Positions 19,201 through 31,974 of a DNA stretch of 64,000 nucleotides are shown piece after piece. Position 1 is the stretch's first letter. Every line of letters begins with the position of its first letter. The stretch spans positions 5,265,906-5,329,905 of the forward strand of contig OZ023199.1 of NCBI GenBank assembly GCA_963995505.1. The letters run 5' to 3'. Both the position numbers and the translations under genes were made by a program. The notes under the pieces were generated by a model that searched no databases, was not told the DNA's origin, and saw only the letters and a list, made by a program, of their open reading frames with translations. Source of the stretch: Hypericum androsaemum (taxonomy: Eukaryota > Streptophyta > Magnoliopsida > Malpighiales > Hypericaceae).

Positions 19201-22158
19201 AGCCAAATTTGAGTCATACATCTTTCATCATTGACCATCTTTAGATTATATTTTCTGTTTAACTCTTTTCCATTTGCTAATTTTCAGTTATATTATTCCT
19301 GTCCCTGTAATAAAGCATTTTATAGCGGGTGTGGAAGAAACTGGAGAATATGCTGGGTTTTGCTCTATGGGCTTGTCATGCCAAACGACTGAGAATGTCC
19401 ACCTGAGGAAGCACTTTGGTATGAGTCCTGAAATGACTGGTGTTCTTGTTAGCAAAATTAATCCTCTGTCACATGCATATGGAATTCTGAAGAAGGATGA
19501 TGTCATCCTTTCATTCGATGGTGTACCTATAGCAAATGATGGAACAGGTATATATTATGTCTTCAAAATTTTGTTGGTTTTTTTCACTTATCAAGTTGAG
19601 AAAATTCTGTACAGGTTTGGTTTTAGACTTAGGTTTGAGCAACATAATGTCATTATCAAAGAGGATGCCAAATGATTTTCTCTGACGCTTTTCTAAACAA
19701 GAGTCACAATCTTGACCTGATAATTTAGACTTGATCTAAGATTCCATCCGGTAAACTAAAAGCACCTACTGCAGAAAAGAATTTTGAAGTGCTTATGTGT
19801 TTTCGCAATTTAGTCAATGATGCTTAATGGAATGGAAGAGACTGCCTGTGTTAAATCAAGTTCGCTCACAAATGCATCTAAAGCTGATATCCCACACGAG
19901 CGGTCTTTTCAGCTTCACCTTTAAAGGATGCTCTGCAGATCTATCATAATATGGTCACTAAAGACACATAAGCTGCGTTCAAGAATGTCAACCGGTCATT
20001 TCTTTCTCTGATTAGAGTAGCGTCTGCAGACTCTGATTAGAGTGTATAGGATTACCTATAGTTAGAAGTCTACAACCTTCAAGAATGACAACTGGTCATT
20101 TCGGGATGTTAGACCAAGTGCTAACAATCAGACTCATTCATCTGCATTCTCTCCAAAAAAAGATAAGAGAATTCTTTTGTCTGCTCTCGGATCCAAACAG
20201 GTTTAAAGCTGGGAGTCGAATTGAAGATAGGACAGAAAATCTGCTAGGAATCTTCTCTGTATGTGCACTTGTTGAAAACGAAGATGTAAATACATAGGTG
20301 ACCCCAGATTCAAATCAGTTTCATCAAGAATCTTAATTCAAACTCTTATTCCATCTTACAAAGAACAGAGTCTAATGCTGTTGTGAAGACATGTTGCAGC
20401 TATCTATGATAAATGCAAGTTATAACCATTGCAGGTTTAACTTGACTTGGTGCTCTTTTGAATACGACAATCTCATGTATTGAATTTTGTTATTCAAATA
20501 TCTAGTTCCTTTCAGAAACAGAGAGCGGATTACTTTTGATCATCTGGTGTCCATGAAGAAACCTAGTGAAACAGCTTTGGTCAAAGTTCTGAGAAATCGA
20601 GAAGAGCATGAATTCACTATTGTCCTTAGTCCTGTAAGTCATGCGTTTCTTTTGAATTTTCTAGTCAGTTTTATCAGGTCCATGTGCCACACAGTGATAG
20701 ATCCTTTTGTTTGAGCATTGTCTATTTATTTTGGAAATGAAGCTGAGAAATGACTTACCTTCAATCGAAGAAATTAAAAAAGCATCACCGGGTGGAAATT
20801 CCTTTGCACTGTACATTCTGAAGTCCCATGTGTATTTTCATGCACTTGATTCTGAATATAATCTTAGAAGTCAACTTAAGCGTCATCCGATTTCATGCAC
20901 TTGGTTATATATGGCGTAAGACATCAAGTTTGCTTAAGCGTAGGTTGACTGATGCAAGAAGGGGTCCATCGTGATAGGGAATCCAAAATGAGAAATTTGA
21001 ATATGTCATGAAGTTTGAAGCAATTTAAATCGCAGATCCTCTGGTTGAAAAATCTTTTGAAATTTTCTTGTAAACTATGACTTTTTTCCCATTTGAAACA
21101 GTGGATCATCAGATGCCTTGTGGGAGTGACAAGAAAAGTTGGGTCTTATCAGCCTGTTGCATCTGGCAGCTTGTACAATCTTAACCAAGGATTAAATTTG
21201 ACAATTCTTTATTGTCTGATAACTGTTGCTTTTCATTTTTTAGCCATCTTCGGTAAAAGTTGCCTTGTACTCATTGATGCATTGTTTCTGGTTTATATTC
21301 CCTAGTTGAATTCTTTGCATTGTTTCAGGTTTATATCTCAAATTGAATTCTCTCTCTTGTTTCCAGTTGCTAATTCACTTTGTGGGCATTACAGCTGCAG
21401 CAACTAGTTCCTGTTCATCAGTTTGACAAGCTACCAAGCTATTTCATTTTTGCCGGCCTGGTATTTGTACCACTCACACAACCATTCCTTCATGAATTTG
21501 GAGAAGACTGGTATAATACATCGCCTCGTCGATTATGTGAACGTGCTCTGAGAGAGCTACCTAAAAAACCCGGTGAACAACTGGTCATTCTGTCTCAGGT
21601 ACACATTGATTCAGCACGAAACATTTAGTTCAAGAATGGTTCCACGTTTTCAAATTTAGCCATGATGATTGAACTTTTGTGCCAACCACTTTTCTGTATC
21701 AGGTGCTGATGGATGACATAAATGCCGGGTATGAGCGTCTTGCAGAATTGCAGGTACTTGCGTTTGCCCTAAAGCTCTATCACACGTTTTCTTCCTAATT
21801 GAATAATCGGACGACAGTGGATGCATGCGCTCTGAATGTAGAAATAGATCAGCTTTCGCCCTTGCGATCACTGCCAAATGAAGTCAAATCAATTATGAGT
21901 TATTGACTTTTGCAGGTTAAGAAAGTCAATGGGACAGAGATCACTAATCTGAAGGACCTATGTGAACTTGTCCAAAACTGCAGAGAGGAGAGCATAAGGT
22001 TCGACTTGGATGATGATCGGGTGATCGCATTGAACTATGAATCTGCAAAAGTAGCCTCTTCCAGGATTTTAAAACGCCATCGCATACCTTCCGCCATGTC
22101 CGGTGACCTTTCCGATGTGCAGAACAAGCCGGAAAAACAGTTCGCTAGCTCAAGCTGA
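16282..22158 (+). CDS. DEG10: DegP/HtrA-type serine protease, DEG10-like
   Basis: Eight exons: 16282-16651, 17269-17514, 18641-18836, 19288-19547, 20506-20633, 21395-21598, 21703-21753 and 21916-22158 (1698 nt, 565 residues), all with GT..AG introns and consistent phases. The N-terminal ~90 residues are Arg/Ser/Ala-rich with few acidic residues, typical of an organelle transit peptide. Arabidopsis DEG10 is mitochondrial. The trypsin-like domain keeps the whole triad: His137 in TNAHVV, Asp168 in ECDLAIL and Ser246 in [13 protein letters not shown] region follows ([11 protein letters not shown]...[19 protein letters not shown]), and then the plant-specific C-terminal part ([44 protein letters not shown]). 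Its role is ATP-independent degradation of damaged proteins. The length is close to the family norm (about 586 in Arabidopsis). No stop or frameshift was found, so it is probably functional. Confidence 0.92.
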
Positions 22159-23076
22159 ATTTGCTTTGCTACGAACACCGGTAAATGGGAGATTCAAAAT
22201 CATGGGATTGACAGACTTACCCATGGACTGCTTGGATCGAGTCCCCCTAATACTTCCCGGTGCTTTTCTATATTTCCAAGCAGACAAACAGAAGCACAAT
22301 GTCGGACCATTCTCTGCCAAATTAAAACGATTCAACGCACTTGGTAGTTTCTGAATATTATTCCTCTGGGTAGCTGATTTTGCATTGTTTTATTTTTTAA
22401 AAGGAAATTTTGCAAATGTTTTCTGATCTTTCATTCGAGATGGGCCATATATATAGAGTCAACATTTGACTGCAATTTGTAGTAGTAAACATTCGAAATT
22501 TTGCAACATTTGTAGTAGTCATATAGTCTGCAATTTGACTTTTAATCCATATCCCATGTTTAGATTATATCTTATCTTCGTGTATCAATGTAGGGTATGG
22601 TGAGTATCCTAAAAACGCTTCGATTGATTTTAGGATAAGATATATGAGTATGTGGTCTAAGGTAGTGTATGAATTATGAGATTGGATTGGGTGCTGCTGA
22701 AGTTTAGTGCATCAAATGGACAAGAGAGATGTTAAATGAGAAACTTGTAATATTGGGATAGTTTTTAAAATTTTATATTTAAATCATATTTGTATAGGGC
22801 GAACAGTGATATACTTGTATTATCTCTGGTGTTTAAGAGATTATTTTTGTTAATTAGTCTTTCTCTACGCTAAAAACAAAAAGTAATAACTAACATATTA
22901 TTTGGTTCAATAGTCCACTTCCTTTTCTGTACAATTTTTTTAATTAGCTAAGTCAATTATTGTAAAATATTATTCCATAATTAGTTATTTGAGTCATTTG
23001 ATTAATGACGTGGCCCACTAATCCACATGGCTCTTATAAATTGGTGGAGACATATGGTGCCTGCGCTGAGAAACGT
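22159..23076. other. DEG10 3' flank, no further gene
   Basis: The first ~250 bases are probably the 3' untranslated region. The rest is AT-rich without coding potential. Confidence 0.5.
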
Positions 23077-23813
23077 CCTTGATTATATATAAATATCATA
23101 ATTCCAGCAAATATTTTCTTATTGGATGAAAACATCATTAAGGAAAATAATCAATGCAAAAATTACTCATTTTACATGCGTGAACCTCCCTACCGTCTGA
23201 TTGAAACATGCTCGTCGTCTAACCACGATCAACAATATTGATCTCACTCCAGATGGTACTCCGCATGCTATTAGTGGAAGCACTCAATCTGTTGCCATAA
23301 ATTCTATAAAATATGCTCTTACTCTTTTAACATACTTTAAATTTACTCTAACTAGACCATAATTGCACCATGTCATCATAATGTATATTGTATTATAAAC
23401 ATTGAATTTTTTTTCCTAATCATATTTTTCCTAAAGAGTTTTTAATCACCGGTATTGATTTAATAACTTAAAATGTAGCGCTTGTCCAATTTAATGTAAT
23501 TTGAAAAATCAACTGGACAACATAGCCATCATGCACTTAACATGACTCCACAAAGCTATCATGGAAATCCGGTTAAAGACAATGACAAAACTGGCAACGG
23601 ATTTTGTACTGTTACTAATGACATAGGCAACCCCATTCACAGTAATTAATAACGTTGATCGTGACTGGATGACACGCGCATTTTAATCAGAGGGTTGAGA
23701 CGTTCACGCCAGTGTAAAAGGGGCATTTTTTGCATTGATTAATTTTCCTTAATAATATCTTTATCCAATAAGAAAATGTTTCCTATAGCTATGATTTTTC
23801 TATATAATCAAGG
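23077..23813. mobile_element. Inverted-repeat element (~0.74 kb, ~155-bp TIRs)
   Basis: The left end CCTTGATTATATA (23077) and the right end TATATAATCAAGG (to 23813) are inverted repeats. Pairing continues for about 155 bases: TTTTCTTATTGGAT, ATTAAGGAAAAT, AATCAATGCAAAAA, GCGTGAAC and CACGATCAAC all have inverted partners. There is no ORF, so this is a non-autonomous DNA element. No clear target duplication. Fragments like its end recur just to the right (next entry) and faintly at about 53.0-53.1 kb. Confidence 0.75.
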
Positions 23814-23950
23814 TGATTTTACTATTTTCATTAACGAGTGTTTTTATCCAATAAAAAAATATTTTGTAGAACTACAAATTTTTCTATAGTCGGAGAGATT
23901 TATTTTATTTTTATTAACGAGTGTCTTTATCCAATAAAAAAATGTTCAAA
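23755..23950. repeat. Tandem reiteration of the element's right end
   Basis: The string TTTATCCAATAARAAAAT occurs three times at roughly 80-90-base spacing (about 23760, 23846 and 23929). Each is followed by a TAGAACTAC/TAGCTATGATTTTTCTATA-like stretch, and the second and third are preceded by ATTAACGAGTGT. Thus the right inverted repeat appears to have been multiplied in tandem outside the element. Confidence 0.6.
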
Positions 23951-25069
23951 TAGTGTGCCATTATTATTTTTATATAATATGCTAGTATTTTTCAAATGGT
24001 GTGCCTCACTATAACAAGTTTAACATTTAACATCTCTTTTGTCCGTTTGTTGCTGCTGAGCTTAAGCATCACCCAATTTAGCTCCGACAAAACTCAATCA
24101 AACAAGATTATTTGTGTTTTTTTTTCTGATTTTTTATTTTTTGATAAAAATATTTATCAAAATTTAAAAAATGGATAACAAACTTATGAGTGTGACAATT
24201 TGATCAAGTAATGAGAAATTATTATTTATTTCACATATATTTTCGAGCTCATCGCGTAGACAAGAAAGGTTGTGCAAAATTTAAAAAAATTATTCAGACA
24301 AATGACCACAAACTTATCGCCATTCAAAATTTTATATAAAAAAATTGGTAGGGAGAGATTTGGGAGTTTTAGTATATTTCATAAATTAGGGTTTCAATTG
24401 AGAATTTTAATTTTGCCACTTCAGCGGGACTAAAAAATTATAAAATTTGGATACCTCTATTACTAGAATAGTAAAAACTAATCCACAAAGTAATTAGTTA
24501 AAAATGCGGCGGCCGGCTAAACAACTTACCCTCGCTAATTTCCCTTGTGCCTGACGAGGTCCTGATCATGTCCTTTGACATTAGATCTGATCATTTCCGG
24601 TATAACCTTACCAAAAAAATAATTTTAGGTACACACAACAAACTATAAGACTAAAGTGCATTTCTACTCGAAATACATAAATTTTCACATAAAAATTAAA
24701 TTAATTTTATTTCATTTTGTTCTCTGAAGACAATGCATTTTATTCTCATAAGTCATACCTCCATAACATTAAAAGATTCATAAAAGACCTGAATTTATTT
24801 ATTTAATTAAAGACGTTCGACTTTGAAATGAAAACGTAAACAATCCGGTAGTCTGCGGCGGCTGTCTAGTTTGGTCTCGCGTGGGAACAATTCCCCAATT
24901 CTGAAACTAATTAGGGCTTTCTATTCCTCGTCCTCCGGCGAACCCGAAAACTGATTCGGAATACGAAGGGAAGAAACCCGTGAGTTTCCTTTCCTGCGGC
25001 TATCAGATTTGCAGCTTTCGTGTTGGTCTAGATTCCGAAAACCGCTTACCTGTTTTGTCTTTTAAAGAG
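23951..25069. other. Intergenic region and ARGLU1 promoter/5' leader
   Basis: AT-rich without genes up to about 24840. From about 24850 the base composition rises and the sequence becomes leader-like (CT-rich stretches, TCCTCGTCCTCCGGCG), which suggests the ARGLU1 transcription start is near 24880-24920. No TATA box was assigned. Confidence 0.4.
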
Positions 25070-28000
25070 ATGGCGAGGGACTTGTCGCCGTCGCGGTCCC
25101 GGAGGAGGCGCTCGCCGTCGCCGCCGCCGCTGGTAGAGCACAGGAATAGTCGGGGGCGCAGAAGGGACAAGAGCCGCTCTCCCTATTCGTATTCGCGTAG
25201 CAGGTGACCCCGTTTAGTTTCCCGCTTTTTTGTTGTTACGTCTGTTAAGGACTCTGGTGTTGTTGAGTTGCCGGGATTGAGATTACACCTTGTTGATCAT
25301 CGTTTCGATGGCATCTTACGTTACTCGTCGAGGTAAAGTTTTGGTTGATTCAATACCAGTATTTTTGCTTCATTTTTACTCGGTATATGATAAGAAGAAT
25401 GGATCAAGAGTTTGGTTTTAGTTGCTTTTAACATAAACTCTTTGTAGTTTTCTGCTTTTGTTACTGGCTGAGAAAATGCGCGTTGTTATTCGTGTATTCT
25501 TCTAGCTTGGTGGTATGCCAAGGGATCGCTTTCTTAGTTGATGATGGGAATTTTTATGTCAACGCTTGAAATTTGTTTCTGTTCCATTTTGTACCAGTGA
25601 TTTTCTTCCTTTGAAGTGTTTCTATGATGCATACCCGATTGCTAGCTTCGTTGGTGTTCGCATCTTTAGAAAGCACAGATTCTTGTTGAAGCTGAAAGCT
25701 TGTGGCTTTTGTATGCCACTCTTTTGATAAATTGCTCGAACCCAGTCATAACTCACTGGTTGGCTGTTCCAGCTGCATCTACTTAATTGCTGTGTTGCAT
25801 AGGTGTCCAGGTAAAACCCAAAGTTAATAGTTGGTATTCAGTTGTGTGGCAAGGTGTTAAAGGTAACCTGGATTGCTAGCTTCATTGGTGTTCTCATCTT
25901 TTGAAAACAGATTTTTGTTGAAAGTTGAAAGCTTGTAGCTTTTGTCTGCTCAAACCCAGTCATAACTCTTTGGTTGGCTGTACCAGTTGCATCTGCTTAG
26001 TTGCCGGGGTGCATAGGTTTCCTGGGAGAACCCGAAGTTAAAAGGTAGAATTATAATGTGTGGAAAGATGTCAAAGGCACCCGATTGCTAGCTTCGTTGG
26101 TGTTCTATGACACATACCCGATTGCTAGCTTCACTGGTGATCGCATCTTTAGAAAGCACAGATTCTTGTTGAAGCTGAAAGCTTGTGGCTTTTGTTTGCC
26201 GCTCTTATGATATATTGCTCAAACCCAGTCATAACTCAATGGTGTGCTGTTCCAGTTGCATCTTCTTAGTTGCTGTGTTGCCTAGGTGTCCAGGGAAAAC
26301 CCGAAGTTAATAGGTATAATTAAATTGTGTGGCAAGGTGTCAAAGGTAAACCAAGAGTACATTCTAAACAAAGTAACACTTGATTCATGATATATACAAG
26401 TTAAATGAGTGAGGAAGCGATTTATTTCCATATTGTTATGTGGGAAGTGAACCTGATGGGCCCATTACTGCTCAATTCTGGTTTTAGCTTCGTGTGATTA
26501 TAGGTGGAGCAGAATGGTAAATCTTATCTGTTTAAGGTAATTATAAATGGTTATATGTGCCATGATGCTGACTATGAAAGGATATGTAACTGTATACTTA
26601 TTTGCTACTGTTACTTAACTTTTTCATTTCATATGGTACAGACGAAGAAGTCGCTCTATATCTCCACGACGCCAAAAAAGTCGTTCTCCAACTTCCAGAC
26701 GTCATAAAAGCCGTTCTACGTCGCCGAGACGTAGTAAGAAACAAAGAAGTAGGAGTTCCACATTGTCTCCTCGCAAATCTTCTAGTCCGACTCATGGTTC
26801 AACTGAGCATAGGAATATTAGTGAAAAGATGAGAAAAGAAGAAGAGGAAAAAAAGAGGTATATAAACTACTAGTCATCCTTGCTTGAGCTCTCAGCATGT
26901 CTTGATTGCCTTAACTTCACCTTTGGCTTACTATCGTTTTTATGTCGCTTCCTTATTGGCTAATTACAGATTCTCTTTCTCATTATCATTTATAATTTAT
27001 AATTTACATGGTGCTGCATCATCACCCGGGAATAATTCTTACTAGAGAATTTTAGGTGTGCCCACCAGGCTGAAAATTCTCGCTGAGAAATTTGTGTTCT
27101 TTTTGCAATCTTTAGTTTATCTAATTTAGCAAAAAAGTAATATAGTTCATCTGAGTACCATGCGTTTTTGTTATTGCCTTCTATTTTTCAGAGTGATTGG
27201 GGTTTTTCTCCTCTCCTCTACTACTTCCTGCAACTTTCAGAAAGGTTGTTAGAGGAACATTTAATTGCCAGCCTCGTGGGTTGCCGAATTTATGTTAATA
27301 ATGGTCTGCAGTTTCATTGTACTACTTAAGATTACTGGTTGCTCTATGATCACCTTGTCCCAATATTCTTTCGGCTCGAAAACTAGTTTAATTTCTTTCC
27401 CTAGCAAACCACACAAGCTCATCAGTTTCCCATTCCTTTACATATTTTGTTTCTCATCCTCTGTTTTTTAGAATGCCATTGAACTATATGCTCAGTTCTC
27501 TTAAAATTATGAAGCTGGAGATACTTGCAGATCCTTTGGGATTAGTCTGTAACTGGACAATGTTAAAAATAATAGAAAATAATTGACACAAAGAGGATTA
27601 TGTCGTGGCAATGCATTATCGGCATCGAATTAACACCACACTCTAATTCTACTGGCTTGTTTGTTCAGGCAACCATAGTCTTATGGCTTGTTATTATGAG
27701 ATGCTACTACAAAGTATTCTTGTCAAACTAGGTTTTGCTAGTTATGCTGTCTCGCTGCTGTACATCTGTAAATCGTTATTGGTTTAGGCAGTCTTGCAAA
27801 CTTGTGATTAATGCTCATGGTAATTTTTCCATTGGTAACAAAGACTACATTGCAAGTGGCATATTGTATTGGGACTTAGTTGTCATTCTTCTCAAAACAG
27901 AACTTTGTGTGCACTTTTTCAAATAATTATTCGTTCTCTTGAACCAGTACTATATGGCTAAACTTGATTGTCTATCCATAATTTTCATGATTGAGTGTTA

Positions 28001-30253
28001 GATAAGGAGCTGAATTGTAGGCTGTTGGTGGCAGGAAGTATTTTTCTGAATCCCCAAGGAACTCTTGCTGCATTTTAACTGTTATGGTTTGTGGTTAGTT
28101 TTGGTTTTAGTTCCACAAAGGCATTTATTTTGCAATTCCCTGTAAGCTTAGTGGTGCACCTGTGCAGTTGCAAGGTTTCCCTCTCTCACTTGGGTAATTG
28201 TATCTGCTACACTTGTTTGACATTAATTGGCACATTTCCTTATTGCTCAAGAATGCTCACTTGTTTAATCGAAGAAATCCAGTGAAGGACGACTTCAGCA
28301 ATGTTGATAGTGCCAGAATCTGATGGTTGTTTGAAATGTGCAACTGCGTGACTAGGGTTTCAGCATTGGTTTTACTTCCATCAAATCAGAATCTAATTAA
28401 TGTTGTTTCTACACACTATATTGTTGGAAAAGTGTGAAGCAACTTCAATTTTCCCCATTTGCGATTTTGGATATATTTTTCTTTCTGTACTGCATATAAT
28501 AAGACTAGATGGTTGGACTTTTTCTTTATTTGATAAACTAGAAGTGCGTGAATATGATTTGATCTTTTGTTACACTATATTGTTGGAAAAGTGTGAAGCA
28601 ACTTCAATTTTCCCCATTTGCGATTTTGGATATATTTTTCTTTCTGTACTGCATATAATAAGACTAGATGGTTGGACTTTTTCTTTATTTGATAAACTAG
28701 AAGTGCGTGAATATGATTTGATCTTTTGTTGTGTTTGCATTATGCCTTAGCAGGAGGTTTCTGTAAACTTCTTCCTCTCTTTTTTCTTGCATCCTTGGTA
28801 GTATCCTTTAGTTCTCCTGAATCTCTCAACTGACTCCTTGTCGCAGACTTTTTTCTAGCAAACATGTTGTCGTAGCCCCTGTAACGGTTTTGTTTCGAGT
28901 TGGGGAAATTATCCTATATGGAGAAATTATGTTTGTAATTTAGCGAAGACTTTATAAGTATCTGGTTTATCAGGTTGCAGCAGATTTCTTGACATTTTCA
29001 TTCACAGGAATATCTGAAGGAAGACTACTATTGAGTATTGCCGAATTGTTATATATGATGATGATATTGGAACCTCGTTTATCTACTGTTCACCAGTTTT
29101 GGTTCTCATTTGTTTGGATCAGGATTCCGTTAGAGGTATGCTATAGTTCGTCTTGAAATGACTAGTTCCTTTTATCATCATCAAGGTCAGTTTGCACCTT
29201 ACTGAAACTTGGAAGAAGAGAGGGAAACAAAGATTAACCGGAGATGGAAATGTCTGCAATTTGAGTTTTTTTCGTATTTGTTGGATTCAAGGATATTGAC
29301 CTATTACTGGATTCCGAAGGGCCATTTTTGGAGTGATATGCACACTTTTTCCTCAGGCGTCAGCGAGAAGCAGAGATAAAACTTATTGAAGAAGAGACAG
29401 CTAAGCGGCTGGAACAGGCAATTCAGAAGAAAGTTGAAGAGAGTTTGAATAATGTGGAGATTAAGCTGGAGATTCGGCGTCGTCTTGAGGAAGGACGGAA
29501 AAGGGTAAATGAAGAAGTTGCCATCCAGCTTGAGAAAGAGAAAGAAGCTGCTCTTGTTGAGGCAAGAAAGAAAGAGGTAATCCATTTGCGGAATAAACTT
29601 CTTTCTTTTGTTATTTTGTGGGAAAAATATTTGTAATTTTGTACTCTAATGGATATGGTCTTACCTGAAAAAAAGGAGAATTGATGTGGTCTTGTGCTCA
29701 CATTAAGGTAAAATCTTTTCTATTAGTAGCTTATTTTGCTCGTGGTCCATATTTGGTATCACAATCTACGACAGTTCCCATGTTTCCATTTCTCAAACGA
29801 ACCAACTACTATTTTTTTTTGACAGTTCAAACAAACCAACTACTAGATACCGAAAAAACGTGTCTTCTTCCATATTGGAGATTCTGGATAGGGTCTCGAG
29901 TTCGCAAATCTTGATTTAGGCAGAAGTTGATTAGCTTGGTTCATTAAATGGGACGGAGTATTAAGAATGTTTTTGTTCTTTGTCAGGAGCTGGCTCTGAA
30001 GGAGAAAGAAGAGCTGGAAAAGATGCTAGAAGAGAACCGCAGGAAGGTCGAAGAAGCTCAAAGAAGGGAAGCTTTGGAGCAGCAGCACAGAGAGGAAGAA
30101 CGACTGCGAGAACTTGAGGAGCTACAGAGACAAAGAGAAGAGACAATGAGACGGAAGAAACAGCAAGAGGAAGAAGAACGTCGAAATCAGATGAAATTGC
30201 TGGGTAAGAACAAGTCGCGGCCTAAGTTTTCATTCGCATTCGGCTCGAAATGA
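25070..30253 (+). CDS. ARGLU1: ARGLU1-type arginine/glutamate-rich protein
   Basis: Four exons: 25070-25203, 26642-26857, 29357-29576 and 29987-30253 (837 nt, 278 residues), in phase throughout. Residues 1 to about 117 form an Arg/Ser-rich domain ([20 protein letters not shown], then many RS/SP pairs in exon 2). The remainder is a highly charged Glu/Arg coiled coil ([14 protein letters not shown]..., [20 protein letters not shown]) ending [17 protein letters not shown], the conserved tail of ARGLU1 proteins. Human ARGLU1 has a very similar length (273) and layout, with an N-terminal RS domain that binds splicing factors and a C-terminal domain that contacts Mediator and nuclear receptors. The role in plants is presumably nuclear mRNA processing or transcription. 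A possible in-frame upstream ATG at 24980 has no supporting conservation, so 25070 is preferred. Introns 1 and 2 are long and contain repeats. Confidence 0.9.
25635..26345. repeat. Three diverged tandem repeats in ARGLU1 intron 1
   Basis: Units of about 200-235 bases begin near 25636, 25872 and 26112. Each contains GATTGCTAGCTTC, a CTTGTTGAAGCTGAAAGCTT-like stretch, AACCCAGTCATAACTC and GTGTGGCAAGGTGT-like words in the same order, plus a short extra partial unit near 26082. Divergence and indels show that they are older than the duplication in intron 2. Confidence 0.8.
28413..28730. repeat. Perfect 159-bp tandem duplication in ARGLU1 intron 2
   Basis: 28413-28571 (starting ACACTATATTGTTGGAAAAG) is repeated base for base at 28572-28730. 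No difference was seen by eye over 159 bases. Complete identity means either a very recent duplication or an assembly artefact. Confidence 0.95.
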
Positions 30254-31518
30254 AATCAATCGCACCCAATTGGCATTGTTTATCAAATGTTCCTGTGTAT
30301 CCGTGGGATCCCATGTCCAATCTGCCAAGTGATGGTTGATTATTTTTGTTGTATTCTTCCTTGATGCAGTATGGTCTCGGACTCGGTAGTATTTTTGTGG
30401 CAAGTGAATGCCATATATGGACATTTTCTTTCAATTTTTTCTTTGAAGGCTGCGGTTAAGCCTCATTAGATTTGGGCGTCCGCTCTAATCTGGAGTGTTG
30501 GAAGCACATGTACAGACTGATGGGTGAGTCCAGGAAGCTCTAATCTGGAAAGAGCCCGGAAGAAACTTGAAGAAGATGTATATGGTGTGTAGTAAGTTTT
30601 ACTTTTTAGAATGTAAGAGAGGAGTCCGGATAGGATTCGGAATAAGTACCGCATTGACCACGCAAATGAGCCGCGAGCCATAAATTAAGGGCAATTTTGG
30701 AAATGTGAAATTAAATAAATGGTTTAAGTAACGAACGAAGAAAGTAGTTATGGAGAAAAAAAAAATTATGCACATTCAAATCTCAATTAAAAAAAATTAT
30801 ACCTTGTCAATGTGTTCAACCACAAAATTGATATTATTCATATTAATAAGGTGTAACTCTTTTTTCTGGCAAACATCTTGAAAAAAATTCAAGATTAAGT
30901 GCACTTGGCCAGGAATATTTAAGGATGAGTGACTTCCTGGAAAATTTTCTCGGGTGCGTGTTAGTGAGGACAAAATACACTGAAAAAGGCTCGTATTGGT
31001 TTGTGGAAACAACCGGTTAGACTGCGAGATGTTACAAAAACACCCTATGTGAATGGGCGGAGCATGCGGTAGTCGCTGTGGCCCTTGCTCCGATGCAGCT
31101 ACCCGAGGGCCGAGGAGCATGCGGCAATCCTCAGGCCTTCTCTCTCTCGACGAGCGCTGCTTAGAAGAAGCAGGTTGGGACACAACATACAACGTCTATT
31201 GGATCTTTTGTGTGTGTTGGGGATGGGATTTGAGTCTTTTCAAGTGATTGTTCGTGAGAGAAAATGATTGATTCCTGTAACATCAGCAATACAGATTTAG
31301 AGTAACATTTTACCAAATTAAAATGACGATAAAATGTTTTTCAATGTAGTAAGAAGACTGAATTAGTGAACCTAAGGACACTTTATCTTTTTCATTTAGT
31401 TTAGATAATTTAAGAGTATTCAGGATATTTCATCTGAAACTCATTAGCAGTTTTACCAATAACTAAAAAATGAGATAACGTTCTGAAATTTTTAGAATTC
31501 GAATTATTTGATGTAAAG
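30254..31518. other. Intergenic region downstream of ARGLU1
   Basis: The 3' untranslated region probably occupies the first 200-400 bases. The remainder has a GC-richer island at about 31050-31160. A 131-codon minus-strand ORF (30797-31192) has no recognisable domain and low-complexity composition at its N-terminus. It is not called as a gene. Confidence 0.4.
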
Positions 31519-31527
31519 GTGTACGAT

Positions 31528-31958
31528 CATGGTTTTAAAAACGCAGTTTGACCGACGGTCTGATCGAAGAACTGGGAAATGGGGTCAAATCTAGGCTGGG
31601 TTTGACCATAAACTCGACCTCTAATTCAACCGGTGGTCAACAGTGTTAGTCACTACTTTTATCGGTTAGATCTGTCAATTTTTCGGTTGGACCAACCAGA
31701 CCAACACAAAATGTATTTTAAATTTAATAAATTATATTTCGAGGATAATTCAATAAATTATGTTGTTGGTGCTTGTACATTATAATTTTGCAATAAAATT
31801 AGATAATATTGATTACTATTTGCTATTTTTTAATGTTAAATATAAAAATATAATATAAAATTTTAAATTAAACAATCTCCAATACGATGAGCGGTCATAT
31901 CAGTTGACTCTTAAGACGAAAAAAATCCCGCGTTAACCTCCGGGGTAACCATGTCCAT
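31528..31958. mobile_element. hAT-like miniature element with target duplication
   Basis: A 431-bp element begins CATGGTTTTAAAAACG and ends in a region containing GTAACCATG. It is flanked by an exact 9-base direct repeat GTGTACGAT at 31519-31527 and 31959-31967 (8 bp would be the hAT norm; the ninth base may be chance). The interior is rich in TTTGACC/GGTTGGACC words, as in the 13.3-14.1 kb element. No ORF. Confidence 0.7.
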
Positions 31959-31974
31959 GTGTACGATAGTACAC

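Noticed and set aside
25635..26345. CRISPR-like or satellite array
   Set aside because: Units are about 200 bp, adjacent and diverged, without spacers, and lie in a plant intron.
28400..28750. 116-codon ORF with an internal 53-residue repeat
   Set aside because: It lies in ARGLU1 intron 2. The protein repeat is only the reading of the 159-bp duplication, whose length happens to be a multiple of three.
30797..31192. 131-codon minus-strand ORF
   Set aside because: No recognisable domain, no codon signal and no splice context; probably chance.
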